This document shows positions 20,708 to 32,091 of a stretch of 64,000 nt of DNA, one piece after another. This stretch comes from Colwellia sp. MB02u-6 (GTDB lineage Bacteria > Pseudomonadota > Gammaproteobacteria > Enterobacterales > Alteromonadaceae). The stretch spans positions 372,001 through 436,000 of the forward strand of contig NZ_JACGVG010000036.1 in NCBI RefSeq assembly GCF_014077095.1. The letters are read 5' to 3'. Both the position numbers and the translations under genes were made by a program. Below the pieces are notes generated by a model, which worked only from the letters and a program-made list of their open reading frames with translations, had not been told where the DNA came from and did no database searches. Positions within the stretch are counted from its first letter, which is position 1. Each line of letters starts with the position of its first letter.

Positions 20708-21568
20708 TTATACCGCTGCTGCACCAGCACAAATTTCACCCAATTCTTGAGTAATACTTGCTTGACGAGCTTTGTTGTATACCAATTGTAAATCATCAAT
20801 TAAGTCACCCGCATTATCAGTTGCAGATTTCATTGCAACCATACGAGCGGCCTGTTCACAGGCGAGGTTTTCAACCACACCTTGATATACTTGAGATTCT
20901 GTATATCGCACCAATAAATGTTCAAGTATTGCTTGAGCATCAGGTTCGTATATATAATCCCAGCGATGCTTAATAGCGTCATCATCTGACTTAGGCAAAG
21001 GTAAAAGTTGATCGATTGTCGGCTTTTGCGTCATGGTATTAACAAACTTGTTATATACAATGAACAATCTGTCTATCTCACCATTATCATAGGCATTTAG
21101 CATAACCTTCACACTACCGATTAAATCGGTTAGCGATGGGCTATCACCTAATCCAGAAATTTGTGAAACAACTTTAGCACCCATATTGTTGAAAAATGAC
21201 GTAGCTTTAGAACCCACTACGGCAAATTCAACTTCGGCGCCAGCTATTTGGTGTTTACCTGCATCAGCAAGTACTTGTTTAAATAAATTAATATTTAAAC
21301 CACCACACAAACCACGGTCTGTTGAGACAACGATATAACCTACGCGCTTAGTTTCACGTTCAACCATATAGGGATGACGAAATTCTAAATTACCAAGCGC
21401 GATGTGACCGATCACATTTCGCATATTTTCAGCGTATGGACGAGAGGCAGCCATGCTATCTTGCGCTTTACGCATTTTGCTTGCTGCAACCATTTCCATT
21501 GCGCTGGTGATCTTCTGTGTATTTTTTACACTTCCAATCTTCGATTTTATCTCTTTACCACCGGCCAT
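20708..21568 (-). CDS. atpG: F1 ATP synthase gamma subunit
   Basis: This 286-residue rotor shaft protein starts [24 protein letters not shown] and ends in the coiled-coil helix with [22 protein letters not shown]. Both termini form the central coiled coil inside the alpha-beta ring. [11 protein letters not shown] is the conserved Rossmann-domain motif. It lies 27 bp after atpA. Confidence 0.98.
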   Translation of the reverse strand: MAGGKEIKSKIGSVKNTQKITSAMEMVAASKMRKAQDSMAASRPYAENMRNVIGHIALGNLEFRHPYMVERETKRVGYIVVSTDRGLCGGLNINLFKQVLADAGKHQIAGAEVEFAVVGSKATSFFNNMGAKVVSQISGLGDSPSLTDLIGSVKVMLNAYDNGEIDRLFIVYNKFVNTMTQKPTIDQLLPLPKSDDDAIKHRWDYIYEPDAQAILEHLLVRYTESQVYQGVVENLACEQAARMVAMKSATDNAGDLIDDLQLVYNKARQASITQELGEICAGAAAV

Positions 21569-21595
21569 GACTATTCTCCGAAAAGGTTAACTAAA

Positions 21596-23137
21596 TTACC
21601 AAGTTTGAGTAGCTTTGAAAGCTTCAATCGCTTTCGCTAAACCAGACTCGATATCTTTGTTATAGTCGCCTTTTTCATTGATAGTAGCCATCAACTCAGC
21701 GTGATCATTGTTTACGTATAAACGTAATGCATCTTCAAAATCAACAACTTTGTTGATGTCGATATCATTTAAAAAGCCTTTTTCTGCGGCGAATAAAGAT
21801 ACAGCTGTTTCAGCAATTGACAATGGGCTGTATTGCTTTTGCTTCATCAATTCAGTAACGCGTTGACCATGCTCTAATTGAGCACGTGTAGCGTCATCTA
21901 AATCTGAGGCAAATTGAGCAAACGCGGCTAATTCAGCATATTGTGCTAATGCTAAACGAATACCACCACCTAATTTCTTGATGATTTTAGTTTGAGCAGC
22001 ACCACCAACACGTGACACAGAAATACCAGCGTTAACAGCAGGACGAATACCTGAGTTAAATAGGTTAGATTCTAAGAAAATCTGACCATCGGTAATTGAG
22101 ATTACGTTAGTAGGTACGAATGCAGATACATCACCCGCTTGCGTTTCAATGATAGGCAAAGCAGTTAAAGAACCTGTTTTACCTTTTACAGCACCATTTG
22201 TGAAACGTTCAACGTATGCTTCATTTACACGAGCAGCGCGTTCAAGTAAACGACTGTGAAGATAGAAAACGTCACCTGGGTAAGCTTCACGGCCTGGCGG
22301 ACGACGTAAAAGTAATGAAATTTGACGGTAAGCAACTGCTTGCTTAGACAAATCATCATATACGATTAGTGCATCTTCACCACGATCTCGGAAGTATTCA
22401 CCCATAGTACAGCCAGAATATGCTGACAAGTACTGAAGTGCGGCGGCTTCAGAAGCGCCAGCTACAACAACGATAGTATTATCTAACGCGCCGTGTTCTT
22501 CTAATGAGCGAACTAAGTTAGCAACCGTAGAGGCTTTTTGGCCAATAGCTACGTATACACACTTAATACCTGTGTCTTTCTGATTGATAATTGCATCTAA
22601 TGCGATTGCAGATTTACCAATTTGACGGTCACCAATGATAAGTTCACGTTGACCACGCCCAATTGGAATCATTGAATCGATTGATTTAATACCTGTTTGT
22701 ACAGGTTGATCAACAGACTTACGATCGATTACGCCTGGTGCTACCATTTCAACTGGTGAAAAACCATCGTTTTCGATAGGTCCTTTACCGTCAATTGGCT
22801 CGCCAAGTGTATTAACAACGCGGCCTAATAAGCCACGTCCTACTGGTACTTCTAAAATACGACCAGTACATTTTACTTTAACGCCTTCAGCTAGATCCGC
22901 ATAAGGACCCATAACTACCGCACCGACCGAATCACGGTCAAGGTTTAAAGCGATAGCAAAGCGACTGCCAGGAAGTTCAATCATCTCACCTTGCATTACG
23001 TCTGCAAGGCCATGAATACGAATGATACCGTCAGTTACAGAAACGATAGTACCTTCATTACGAGCTTCACTAACTACGTCAAACTGTTCAATACGACTCT
23101 TGATCAGTTCAGCGATTTCAGTGGAATTCAGTTGCAT
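21596..23137 (-). CDS. atpA: F1 ATP synthase alpha subunit
   Basis: This 513-residue regulatory nucleotide-binding subunit has the P-loop GDRQIGKSA (about 169-177), [17 protein letters not shown] (Walker B region) and the signature [17 protein letters not shown] with the arginine finger. It starts [19 protein letters not shown] as expected. The gene lies between atpH and atpG. Confidence 0.98.
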   Translation of the reverse strand: MQLNSTEIAELIKSRIEQFDVVSEARNEGTIVSVTDGIIRIHGLADVMQGEMIELPGSRFAIALNLDRDSVGAVVMGPYADLAEGVKVKCTGRILEVPVGRGLLGRVVNTLGEPIDGKGPIENDGFSPVEMVAPGVIDRKSVDQPVQTGIKSIDSMIPIGRGQRELIIGDRQIGKSAIALDAIINQKDTGIKCVYVAIGQKASTVANLVRSLEEHGALDNTIVVVAGASEAAALQYLSAYSGCTMGEYFRDRGEDALIVYDDLSKQAVAYRQISLLLRRPPGREAYPGDVFYLHSRLLERAARVNEAYVERFTNGAVKGKTGSLTALPIIETQAGDVSAFVPTNVISITDGQIFLESNLFNSGIRPAVNAGISVSRVGGAAQTKIIKKLGGGIRLALAQYAELAAFAQFASDLDDATRAQLEHGQRVTELMKQKQYSPLSIAETAVSLFAAEKGFLNDIDINKVVDFEDALRLYVNNDHAELMATINEKGDYNKDIESGLAKAIEAFKATQTW

Positions 23138-23150
23138 ACTCTGTTCCCCG

Positions 23151-23684
23151 TTAGGATTGCATTATTGTTGCTAAGCGGTTCAATTTACCTCGTACTGAAC
23201 CATCTATTACCATGTCACCAGCTTTTATTACTAAGCCAGAGACTACGTTTGCATCAATGTTACAATTAAGTTTTACTTTTCGAGCCAAACGCTTTTCAAG
23301 CGCAGCGCATAATGTAGTTTCTTGTTCTGCTGTTAATTCAACAGCAGACGTTACATCCACAGATACTGTTTTCTCATGTTCCGCTTTTAATTCACGAAAC
23401 TGAATAACAACTTGTGGTAGCACCAATAAACGTTGATTTTCAGCCATAACTTTAATCAAATTTTGGCCATTGCTATCGAGTTGAACATCACAGACTTTCA
23501 AAAAAATGTCTTGTGCTTGTTCTACTGACGCACCACCAGAAAGATAACTCTTTATAGTAGTGTCGTCAGCAACTTGTGCAGCGAAAACTAGCATTTCTAA
23601 CCAGTTTTCGACTGTATTCGCTTCGATAGCAAAATCAAACGCCGCTTTAGCGTAGGGACGAGCGATGGTTGTCAATTCAGACAT
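23151..23684 (-). CDS. atpH: F1 ATP synthase delta subunit
   Basis: This 177-residue peripheral-stalk subunit joins the b dimer to the top of F1. The N-terminal helical domain starts [19 protein letters not shown], and the C-terminal part has the conserved [22 protein letters not shown]. It lies 14 bp after atpF and 13 bp before atpA. Confidence 0.97.
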   Translation of the reverse strand: MSELTTIARPYAKAAFDFAIEANTVENWLEMLVFAAQVADDTTIKSYLSGGASVEQAQDIFLKVCDVQLDSNGQNLIKVMAENQRLLVLPQVVIQFRELKAEHEKTVSVDVTSAVELTAEQETTLCAALEKRLARKVKLNCNIDANVVSGLVIKAGDMVIDGSVRGKLNRLATIMQS

Positions 23685-23698
23685 AAGCTCATTTCCCT

Positions 23699-24169
23699 CT
23701 AAAGTTCAGCTACAAGTTTATCTAAAATGTCGCTATGTACAGCGGCATCGATTGAACGCTCAAGAATTCTCTCTGCACCAGCAACTGCTAAAATAGCAAC
23801 TTGTTGACGTAGTTCTTCTTTTGCTTGATTACGTTCAGTATCAATTTCTGCATGACCTGCCGCTAAGATTTTATCTTTTTCAGCATGTGCTTTAACTGCA
23901 GCTTCTTCAATTATTTGAACTTCACGCTTTTTAGCAGCTTCTACAATACCTGCCGCTTGCGCTTTAGCTTCTTTTAATTGTGCTGTAGCTTTCTCTTGAG
24001 CAAGCTCAAGATCTTTAGCGGCACGGTCTGAAGCAGCAAGTCCATCAGCAATAGTTGCTTGACGAGCTTCGATGGCTGCCGTAATCGGTGGCCATACAAA
24101 CTTCATACAAAAAATTACGAATACTACAAATGCAATTAACTCACCGATTAAGGTCATATTAATATTCAT
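23699..24169 (-). CDS. atpF: Fo ATP synthase b subunit
   Basis: This 156-residue peripheral-stalk protein has one N-terminal membrane segment (about 5-25, with [16 protein letters not shown]). A long charged coiled coil rich in Ala, Lys and Glu (about 30-140) forms the stator dimer that contacts delta. Its length matches the Escherichia coli protein. Confidence 0.97.
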   Translation of the reverse strand: MNINMTLIGELIAFVVFVIFCMKFVWPPITAAIEARQATIADGLAASDRAAKDLELAQEKATAQLKEAKAQAAGIVEAAKKREVQIIEEAAVKAHAEKDKILAAGHAEIDTERNQAKEELRQQVAILAVAGAERILERSIDAAVHSDILDKLVAEL

Positions 24170-24202
24170 TTGTGTACCTCCTATTTAAATTCGCGGTTTT
24201 AA

Positions 24203-24442
<240 letters not shown>

Positions 24443-24477
24443 TTATTTTAAAGTTAAAGTTAAAGTTAAGTTGAAAA

Positions 24478-25673
<1,196 letters not shown>

Positions 25674-26012
25674 CAGAAACTCCTACGACATTTTTCGTAA
25701 TGCTTACAGTTTTTTAAAGATAATATTTCATCTCTAAAAAGCCGTCGCAAGTATACTGAATTACAGCACTAATGCAACAAGAGAGGCTACTCATTAGTGA
25801 CATTATCTACAAAATGTTCCGCTAAATGAGTAAATTACGACTAAGGTATAATCGAAGATTAAAACATTACTGATGAATTATAAAAGCAAAAGTAAAAACA
25901 GCAAATGAATAGCCATTTTTCAGTTGATCAAAAATGGCTAATTAACGGTTTTTATTATTGGAATCTAAGTCAGTAAATCTGGTCGATTTTAGCAGCTTAT
26001 TTTAAGGTAGCG
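25674..26012. other. intergenic region between parB and atpI, 339 bp
   Basis: It carries the likely atp operon promoter (25750-25777). A 10-bp perfect hairpin at 25911-25939 (AGCCATTTTT/AAAAATGGCT) lies about 75 bp past parB and may serve as its terminator, though no clear T-run follows. Confidence 0.5.
25750..25777 (-). promoter_or_regulatory. likely sigma-70 promoter of the atp operon
   Basis: On the minus strand TTGCAT is followed after 16 bases by TATACT. It lies about 75 bp before the atpI GTG. Confidence 0.6.
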
Positions 26013-26903
26013 CTAAAAGGAATTAAAGCGTGAGACAATGCCATCTAGTTCTGATAGATCACTGTAAGATATTACTAATTTTCCTTTACCTTGTTTATTG
26101 TGATTTATCGCAACGTGTGAGCCCAACTTTTCAGATAAGTTTTGCTCTAATGCCTTTGTATTAGGATCTACTGACTTGGTGATTATTTCCTTCGCCGGTT
26201 GTTGTAATTTTTTAATTAATGCCTCTGTTTCGCGCACGTTTAACTCTTTCGCTACCACAATACGTGCCGTATTCGTTTGAATGTCATTATCTAAAGCTAA
26301 TAGTGCTCTAGCATGTCCCATTTCGATATCGCCATGCTCAAGTAAGGTTTTAACTTCACTGTTAAGGTTATTTAAGCGCAATAAGTTACTTACCGCCGTT
26401 CTTGACTTGCCAACCGCATCGGCAACTTCTTGATGGGTCAATTCAAATTCAATCAGCAATCGTTCTAATGCAATAGCTTCTTCCATCGCATTTAGGTCTT
26501 CACGTTGAATATTTTCTATTAAAGCAATCGCCACGGCCGCTTCATCGGGCACATGTTTTATTAAACAAGGCACGGTATCTAATGCCGCTATTTGAGCTGC
26601 ACGCCAACGACGCTCACCAGCTATAATTTCATAACTGTATTCACTAACTGGTCGGACAATAATTGGTTGGATAATACCTTGCGATTTAATGGAGTTAGCC
26701 AAATCATCTAACGCTTCTGCTGACATATCTTTGCGTGGCTGATACTTGCCAGGATGCAATTGTTCTATTGGTAAATTATGTAATTCAGCATTTTTGCTTG
26801 ACGTATCTGTTTTATCACCTAAATTACTAGTTAAATCTGCTGATGGTTTTGTTAATAAGGCATCAAGACCGCGACCTAGACCTCTGCGTTTAGTTTGACT
26901 CAT
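26013..26903 (-). CDS. parB: chromosome-partitioning protein ParB
   Basis: This 296-residue ParB/Spo0J protein is a CTP-dependent clamp that loads at parS and spreads. It has the Arg-rich box GERRWRAA (about 96-103), the helix-turn-helix LTHQEVADAVGKSRTAVSNLLRL (about 155-177) and a C-terminal dimerisation domain. The N-terminal LGRGLDALL motif contacts ParA. It lies 11 bp after parA. Two perfect parS sites occur in this window, both inside recF. Confidence 0.97.
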   Translation of the reverse strand: MSQTKRRGLGRGLDALLTKPSADLTSNLGDKTDTSSKNAELHNLPIEQLHPGKYQPRKDMSAEALDDLANSIKSQGIIQPIIVRPVSEYSYEIIAGERRWRAAQIAALDTVPCLIKHVPDEAAVAIALIENIQREDLNAMEEAIALERLLIEFELTHQEVADAVGKSRTAVSNLLRLNNLNSEVKTLLEHGDIEMGHARALLALDNDIQTNTARIVVAKELNVRETEALIKKLQQPAKEIITKSVDPNTKALEQNLSEKLGSHVAINHNKQGKGKLVISYSDLSELDGIVSRFNSF

Positions 26904-26914
26904 AATATTCCTTA

Positions 26915-27718
26915 TTATTCTTCTGTAATGATTTGCGGTATAGAGGATTTTTTGGGTTCTGCACGACGTAATATTTCACCCGCTAAGGCAAGATAAGCTT
27001 TTGCACCTGTAGATGATTTATCATAGTACATCACTGGAGCACCAAAACTTGGTGCTTCTGCTAAACGCACATTACGCGGAATAACGGTACGATAAACTTT
27101 ATCACCGAAGTGGCGCTTTAATTGCTCAGAAACATCATTTGCTAAACGGTTACGGGGGTCGTACATGGTACGTAAAATACCTTCAATATGGAGTTTACTA
27201 TTAACGACTGACGTTAATTGTGAAATGGTATCCATTAAAGCGGTTAAGCCTTCTAAAGCATAATACTCACATTGCATCGGCACTAACACTGAGTCTGCAG
27301 CGGTCATAGCGTTAACCGTCAACATATTCAATGACGGTGGACAGTCAATGATAATATAGTCGTAGTCTTTACTTACTTTTGATAAAGCATTTTTCAAACG
27401 ATGTTCTCGAGAATAAACCTCCATTAATCTAATTTCAGCCGCAGTTACATCACTGTTTGCGGCAATAAGATCATAAATACCCGCTGTATTTCTACAAACC
27501 ACGTCTTCAAATGGACGCTCTTCGATAAGTAATTCGTAGCATGTTGCTGGAACTTCATATTTATCTATACCGCTCCCCATAGTAGCGTTACCTTGGGGAT
27601 CAAGATCGACCAGTAAAACTTTACGTTTAGTTGCTGCAAGCGAAGCAGCAAGATTGACCGAGGTTGTCGTTTTACCGACACCACCTTTTTGATTTGCAAC
27701 CGCGATTATTTTTCCCAC
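26915..27718 (-). CDS. parA: chromosome-partitioning ATPase ParA
   Basis: This 267-residue deviant Walker ATPase has NQKGGVGKTTTSVNLA (residues 9-24) and DYDYIIIDCPPSL. It moves ParB-parS complexes over the nucleoid and may influence DnaA. The start is GTG with GAGGAT about 5 bases upstream. It is in the conserved order mnmG-rsmG-parA-parB. Confidence 0.97.
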   Translation of the reverse strand: MGKIIAVANQKGGVGKTTTSVNLAASLAATKRKVLLVDLDPQGNATMGSGIDKYEVPATCYELLIEERPFEDVVCRNTAGIYDLIAANSDVTAAEIRLMEVYSREHRLKNALSKVSKDYDYIIIDCPPSLNMLTVNAMTAADSVLVPMQCEYYALEGLTALMDTISQLTSVVNSKLHIEGILRTMYDPRNRLANDVSEQLKRHFGDKVYRTVIPRNVRLAEAPSFGAPVMYYDKSSTGAKAYLALAGEILRRAEPKKSSIPQIITEE

Positions 27719-27749
27719 AGGATCCTCAACACTTTTCTGCCCAAATTTA

Positions 27750-28376
27750 TTATGATTTAACTAATTCAATCAAATGGCGTTCACCGTCTAATTGAGGAAC
27801 GGCAATAGCATAACTATTTGTAACCGCTATATTATCTGGTAAAGCCGCGATTTCATCACTAGGATAAATACCTTTTAGTGCTAAGAATCGGCCGTGTTCA
27901 ACACTGACTAAATGTTCACACCAAGTTACCATATCGTTTAACGATGAGAATGCTCGACTTAATACGCCATCAAAAGGTTGCTCCGGATGATATTGTTCAA
28001 CACGTGATTTGACGGGTATGACATTATTAAGCTTTAACTGGAAAACAACTTGCCTTAAGAAGGTAATTCTTTTACCTAAACTGTCTAATAATACAAAATT
28101 ACGCTCAGGATACAAGATAGCAAGCGGAATTCCTGGTAAACCTGGCCCAGTGCCTACATCAATAAATGATTGACCTTTAAGGTGCGGACCCACCATCAAG
28201 CTATCCATGATATGTTTTATCATCATATCTTTAGGATCACGCACTGAGGTCAGATTGTAGGCTTTATTCCATTTATTTAGTAATTCAACGTACTGGATAA
28301 GTAAAGAAATTTGCTCTGTTGAAACCTCAAGCGAGGTTTCCTTGATTAGAGCAACAAGTTGGTCAGATAATGTCAT
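27750..28376 (-). CDS. rsmG: 16S rRNA (guanine527-N7)-methyltransferase
   Basis: This 208-residue SAM-dependent enzyme (also called GidB) has the SAM motif [16 protein letters not shown] and [10 protein letters not shown]. It methylates G527 of 16S rRNA, and loss of this activity gives low-level streptomycin resistance in other species. It sits between mnmG and parA. Confidence 0.97.
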   Translation of the reverse strand: MTLSDQLVALIKETSLEVSTEQISLLIQYVELLNKWNKAYNLTSVRDPKDMMIKHIMDSLMVGPHLKGQSFIDVGTGPGLPGIPLAILYPERNFVLLDSLGKRITFLRQVVFQLKLNNVIPVKSRVEQYHPEQPFDGVLSRAFSSLNDMVTWCEHLVSVEHGRFLALKGIYPSDEIAALPDNIAVTNSYAIAVPQLDGERHLIELVKS

Positions 28377-28406
28377 ATGGTGAAATCTTTCGTTTATGCT
28401 GACTAT

Positions 28407-30296
28407 TTAAGCACTTTTGCGTAATAAGCCATGTTTTTTCAGATAAACCAATAATAACGAAATTGCTGCTGGAGTAATACCAGAAATACGCGACGCTTTA
28501 CCAATAGTTTCAGGTCGCGCGTCTGAGAGCTTAGCAACAACCTCATTTGATAAACCTGATATCTGACTAAAATCGTAGTCTATTGGAATTAACGTGTTTT
28601 CATGGCGCTTCTTTTTCGCTATTTCATCTAGTTGTCGGTCAATATAACCGGCATATTTTATTTGTATTTCAATTTGCTCAGCAGCTTGTTGATCTGCGAG
28701 TTTAGGTCCTAGGCCTTCAATAGCCACTAGATCGTTATATCGAACTTCTGGACGTCGAAGAAGATCCTCTAAATTATTCTCACGACTTAAAGGCGTTTTC
28801 AACAAGGTATTGACTTGATCAACCGCTGGATGATCCTTTTGTAACCAAGTTGAACGTAAACGTTGACGCTCAAGCTCAACATTTTCCATTTTTTCATTAA
28901 ATCGTTGCCAACGTAGATCGTCCACTAAACCTAAAGCACGACCTTTTTCTGTTAAGCGTATATCAGCGTTATCTTCACGTAACAATAAGCGATACTCAGC
29001 GCGTGAGGTGAACATACGATAAGGTTCTTTGGTGCCTAAGGTGGCTAAGTCATCAATTAGCACGCCCATGTAAGCTTGATCTCTGGTTAATACTAGCTCT
29101 TCTTTGCCTTGTACCCTAGCCGCGGCATTGGTCGCTGCAACAAGTCCTTGAGCACCGGCTTCTTCATAACCAGTAGTGCCATTAATTTGGCCGGCAAAAT
29201 AAAGGTTTTCAACAAATTTACTTTCTAGCGTTTGCTTTAAATCGCGAGGATCGAAAAAATCATATTCTATAGCGTAACCTGGACGAGTTATATGGGCGTT
29301 TTCAAAACCCTTGATCGATCTAACAAGATCCATCTGCACATCAAATGGCAAACTAGTAGAAATACCATTAGGATAAATTTCATGGGTGTTTAAGCCTTCA
29401 GGCTCGACAAATATTTGATGACTGTCTTTATCAGCAAAACGGTGTATTTTGTCTTCAATTGACGGGCAATAACGTGGTCCAACCCCTTCAATAACACCGG
29501 TATACATGGGTGAACGGTCTAAACCAGATTTGATAATATCATGGGTTTTCTGATTAGTATGGGTGATAAAACATGAAACTTGTTTTGGATGATCGTCTCC
29601 TGAGCCCATGTAAGAAAATACCGGCCTAGGATCGTCACCTGGTTGTTCTGCCATAACAGAAAAATCAAGGGTTCTTCCGTCTAAGCGCGGTGGTGTTCCT
29701 GTTTTTAAACGATCAATTCTAAAGGGCATATCACGTAATTTAGCTGCAAGGTTCACACTGGCGGGATCACCGGCTCTTCCGCCTTGGTAATTATTTAGAC
29801 CAATATGAATCTGGCCGGCAAGGAAAGTACCAACTGTTAACACAACGCTTTTAGCTTTAAATTTCAATCCCATCTGGGTAGAAACACCTACGATCTTATT
29901 ATTTTCTAGAATGAGATCGTCACATGGTTGTTGAAATATCGTTAAATTTTCTTGGTTTTCTAAATAATTACGAACAAAGTTTCGATATAAATTTCTATCA
30001 GCTTGTATCCGAGTAGCTCGTACAGCAGGGCCTTTGCTGGCATTCAACGTTCTAAATTGTATTGCAGCATGGTCAGCTGCAGTTGCCATGATACCACCGA
30101 GGGCGTCAATTTCTTTAACCAAATGTCCTTTGCCAATACCACCTATCGCCGGGTTGCAGGACATTTGACCAAGGGTGTCAATGTTGTGGGTTAATAATAG
30201 TGTTTTACAGCCCATGCGAGCTGCTGCAAGTGACGCTTCTGTTCCAGCATGACCGCCACCAACAACAATTACATCATAAGACTCTTGATACCACAT
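28407..30296 (-). CDS. mnmG: tRNA uridine-5-carboxymethylaminomethyl modification enzyme MnmG
   Basis: This 629-residue protein (GidA) has the FAD-binding [19 protein letters not shown] near the N-terminus and the C-terminal GidA helical domain. With MnmE it modifies U34 of several tRNAs. The length equals that of Escherichia coli. It lies immediately beside oriC, with transcription directed away from it. Confidence 0.98.
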   Translation of the reverse strand: MWYQESYDVIVVGGGHAGTEASLAAARMGCKTLLLTHNIDTLGQMSCNPAIGGIGKGHLVKEIDALGGIMATAADHAAIQFRTLNASKGPAVRATRIQADRNLYRNFVRNYLENQENLTIFQQPCDDLILENNKIVGVSTQMGLKFKAKSVVLTVGTFLAGQIHIGLNNYQGGRAGDPASVNLAAKLRDMPFRIDRLKTGTPPRLDGRTLDFSVMAEQPGDDPRPVFSYMGSGDDHPKQVSCFITHTNQKTHDIIKSGLDRSPMYTGVIEGVGPRYCPSIEDKIHRFADKDSHQIFVEPEGLNTHEIYPNGISTSLPFDVQMDLVRSIKGFENAHITRPGYAIEYDFFDPRDLKQTLESKFVENLYFAGQINGTTGYEEAGAQGLVAATNAAARVQGKEELVLTRDQAYMGVLIDDLATLGTKEPYRMFTSRAEYRLLLREDNADIRLTEKGRALGLVDDLRWQRFNEKMENVELERQRLRSTWLQKDHPAVDQVNTLLKTPLSRENNLEDLLRRPEVRYNDLVAIEGLGPKLADQQAAEQIEIQIKYAGYIDRQLDEIAKKKRHENTLIPIDYDFSQISGLSNEVVAKLSDARPETIGKASRISGITPAAISLLLVYLKKHGLLRKSA

Positions 30297-30468
30297 AAAT
30301 TACTGACCTTAGTTTTGCTATTTAATTTTTTAAGAGCGGTATTTTAGCGCCTTTTTCGCTTGAGGGGAATGATCTAATTTAGGAAAAGATCTAAGCTTGA
30401 TCCTTAATTAATATATAAAGATCTCTTTAAAGATCTTATTATTATTACTTATTAAGGTCGCCTTTTTC

Positions 30469-30477
30469 TGTGGATAA
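30469..30477 (-). promoter_or_regulatory. DnaA box (oriC)
   Basis: TGTGGATAA is a perfect DnaA 9-mer on the minus strand. It lies next to the AT-rich unwinding side of oriC. Confidence 0.9.
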
Positions 30478-30574
30478 GTCATTTTTTTTCATATAAAACA
30501 ATATATTAATAGCTATGCATTCTTGTGATCAAGCTTTGATCAAGTCACTTATAAGCTCTGATCAAAACAGCCAC

Positions 30575-30583
30575 TTATCCACA
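30575..30583 (+). promoter_or_regulatory. DnaA box (oriC)
   Basis: TTATCCACA is a perfect DnaA 9-mer in the middle of oriC. Confidence 0.9.
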
Positions 30584-30647
30584 GGGCGATTTATTTGTAT
30601 TTCTATACACTGAATAATAATAGAAAATTAATAGCTTTTACCCAGAG

Positions 30648-30656
30648 TTATCCACA
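30648..30656 (+). promoter_or_regulatory. DnaA box (oriC)
   Basis: TTATCCACA is a perfect DnaA 9-mer on the mioC side of oriC. Confidence 0.9.
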
Positions 30657-30705
30657 ATAATATTTTTAGGGGGGTGTAATTGTTAATAACTTATGGGTAA
30701 GTTGG

Positions 30706-31149
30706 TTATAAATGATCTTTATTTTCGTATAACCAACTTTGAGATCGTTCTTCTGGATCTATATCTTGACTCATATCTATTGTGATCAAAGGTATTTTTT
30801 CATCGCAACCTTTTGATAATAATAGCTTACTTATGTTCTTTGCAGCGTAGCAAAAGGTATCATAATTTGAATCACCCAGACCGATCGTTATAAATTTAAC
30901 TGAGGATAGATCTTGATCGCTATTTTCAAGATCTGTCACGAATGCTTGAATATTATCGGGATAGTCACCAGCGCCATGTGTCGAGGTACAAATTAACCAA
31001 GTTTGTTTTTCGCTTGGTATTTGTGCAAAGTTAGGTTGAAAATGTAGTTCAACTTGATGACCGAGTGCGGCTAATGTTTCTTCACAGGCTTCTGCGACAT
31101 ACTCTGATCCGCCTAACATACTGCCAACAATGACTTGAAAAGAGCTCAT
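30706..31149 (-). CDS. mioC: flavodoxin-like protein MioC
   Basis: This 147-residue short flavodoxin has an FMN phosphate loop in GSMLGGSEYVAE and the typical STHGAGDYPDN and GLGDSNYDTFCYA segments. MioC has been linked to biotin synthase electron supply in Escherichia coli. Its transcription reads toward and into oriC, as in Escherichia coli, so mioC activity may affect initiation. AGGAACAG precedes the start. Confidence 0.95.
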   Translation of the reverse strand: MSSFQVIVGSMLGGSEYVAEACEETLAALGHQVELHFQPNFAQIPSEKQTWLICTSTHGAGDYPDNIQAFVTDLENSDQDLSSVKFITIGLGDSNYDTFCYAAKNISKLLLSKGCDEKIPLITIDMSQDIDPEERSQSWLYENKDHL

Positions 31150-31242
31150 TTTCTGTTCCTATTAAAGTATTTTATGTAGTTTTAAATTAAAGTTTTTATA
31201 CACTATAAAGTTGTAAGTGACACAATATTACAATTGAAAAAA

Positions 31243-31266
31243 CATTGAAACATTGAAACATTGAAA
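31243..31266. repeat. 8-bp tandem repeat, three copies
   Basis: CATTGAAA occurs three times head to tail upstream of the broken Sel1-like gene. No function is evident. Confidence 0.7.
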
Positions 31267-31305
31267 TAGTTATTCTTAATCAAATACAAAATTTGCTTTG
31301 GAATA

Positions 31306-31758
31306 ATGATGATTGGATCTATTAGTTATGTAATTATTACAACAATTATATTCTCTATCTCATTTATCAGTCATGCTTCCTCCTCAGAGAAGGTACTTGA
31401 TATCATTAGTTATAACAAAGAATTAAAAACAGCTATAAAGTCATATTAAGTCAACGATTATAATGAAGCTCCACTTAAACTTGAAATATTTGCTAAAAGA
31501 GGCGATAAAACTTCACAATATATTGTTGGTACTATGTATTTAAATGCACAAGGTACAAAGCAAGATTTAACTAAAAGTTATGGGTGGCTTACTGTTGCCA
31601 ACGAACAAAAAACTCAAGCATGGAAACGGCCACTAAAAATGCTGCAAGATAAATTACCTGTCGAGTATTTAGAAATATTAGCGCTAAAGGGAGAAGAATA
31701 TATAAAGTTATATGGTGCTAAAAGTCAGCATTTAAAATGTAAAAATATTAGGTTATAA
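31306..31758 (+). pseudogene. secreted Sel1-repeat-like protein, interrupted by an in-frame stop
   Basis: A frame from ATG 31306 encodes a signal peptide (hydrophobic, ending SFISHA) and about 47 residues, then meets TAA at 31447-31449. The same frame continues open to 31758. The downstream part contains a Sel1-like unit: EIFAKRGDKTSQYIVGTMY, then NAQGTKQDLTKSYGWL with the expected G-Y spacing. Without the stop the protein would have about 150 residues. One base change of the TAA would restore it. It may be a recent nonsense mutation, a sequencing error, or two separate pieces; a downstream start at 31534 could still make 74 residues. Confidence 0.7.
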
Positions 31759-32091
31759 AAGACTCTCGCCTAGGTGTAATAAAATTAAGATTGTTAATGG
31801 CTACTATTTTGTTGATAATTTCTGATTAACTACGGCTTAAGCTTGTATGCTCCATTGTGAGGTTTTTCAAGTAGATTCGGTCATGTCCTTAGAACATTCG
31901 CTATGTTGGTTGTTATTGGCGTTTAACTTGGCCATAAGGGTAACCTTATTCATCAGCCTGAAACAATTTTTTAAGGGCTACTATGAATTAATAGCCTTGT
32001 CTGTGGGTTTATACTCTGCCTATCCTAAATCCTACACGGTAATTAATGATAGGCAGTTATATAGATATAATTACTGGGGTCGTTACTATTG
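31759..32091. other. intergenic region before the mnmE end, 333 bp
   Basis: No convincing gene is seen. A 110-codon frame here runs into the mnmE 3' end in the opposite direction and resembles nothing I know. A 9-bp inverted repeat CTGCCTATC/GATAGGCAG (32016-32024, 32048-32056) lies near the end of mnmE but lacks a T-run. Confidence 0.45.

Larger units (their letters stand above)
30297..30705. other. oriC: chromosomal replication origin oriC
   Basis: The mnmG-mioC gap has the features of a gammaproteobacterial oriC. There are three perfect DnaA boxes: TGTGGATAA at 30469-30477 (minus), and TTATCCACA at 30575-30583 and 30648-30656 (plus). An AT-rich stretch near mnmG has GATCT-led 13-mer-like units starting at 30371, 30388, 30420 and 30432, and would be the unwinding region. 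Eight GATC sites fall between 30371 and 30563, as expected for Dam/SeqA control. Weaker DnaA boxes and any IHF or Fis sites were not resolved by eye. Confidence 0.93.
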
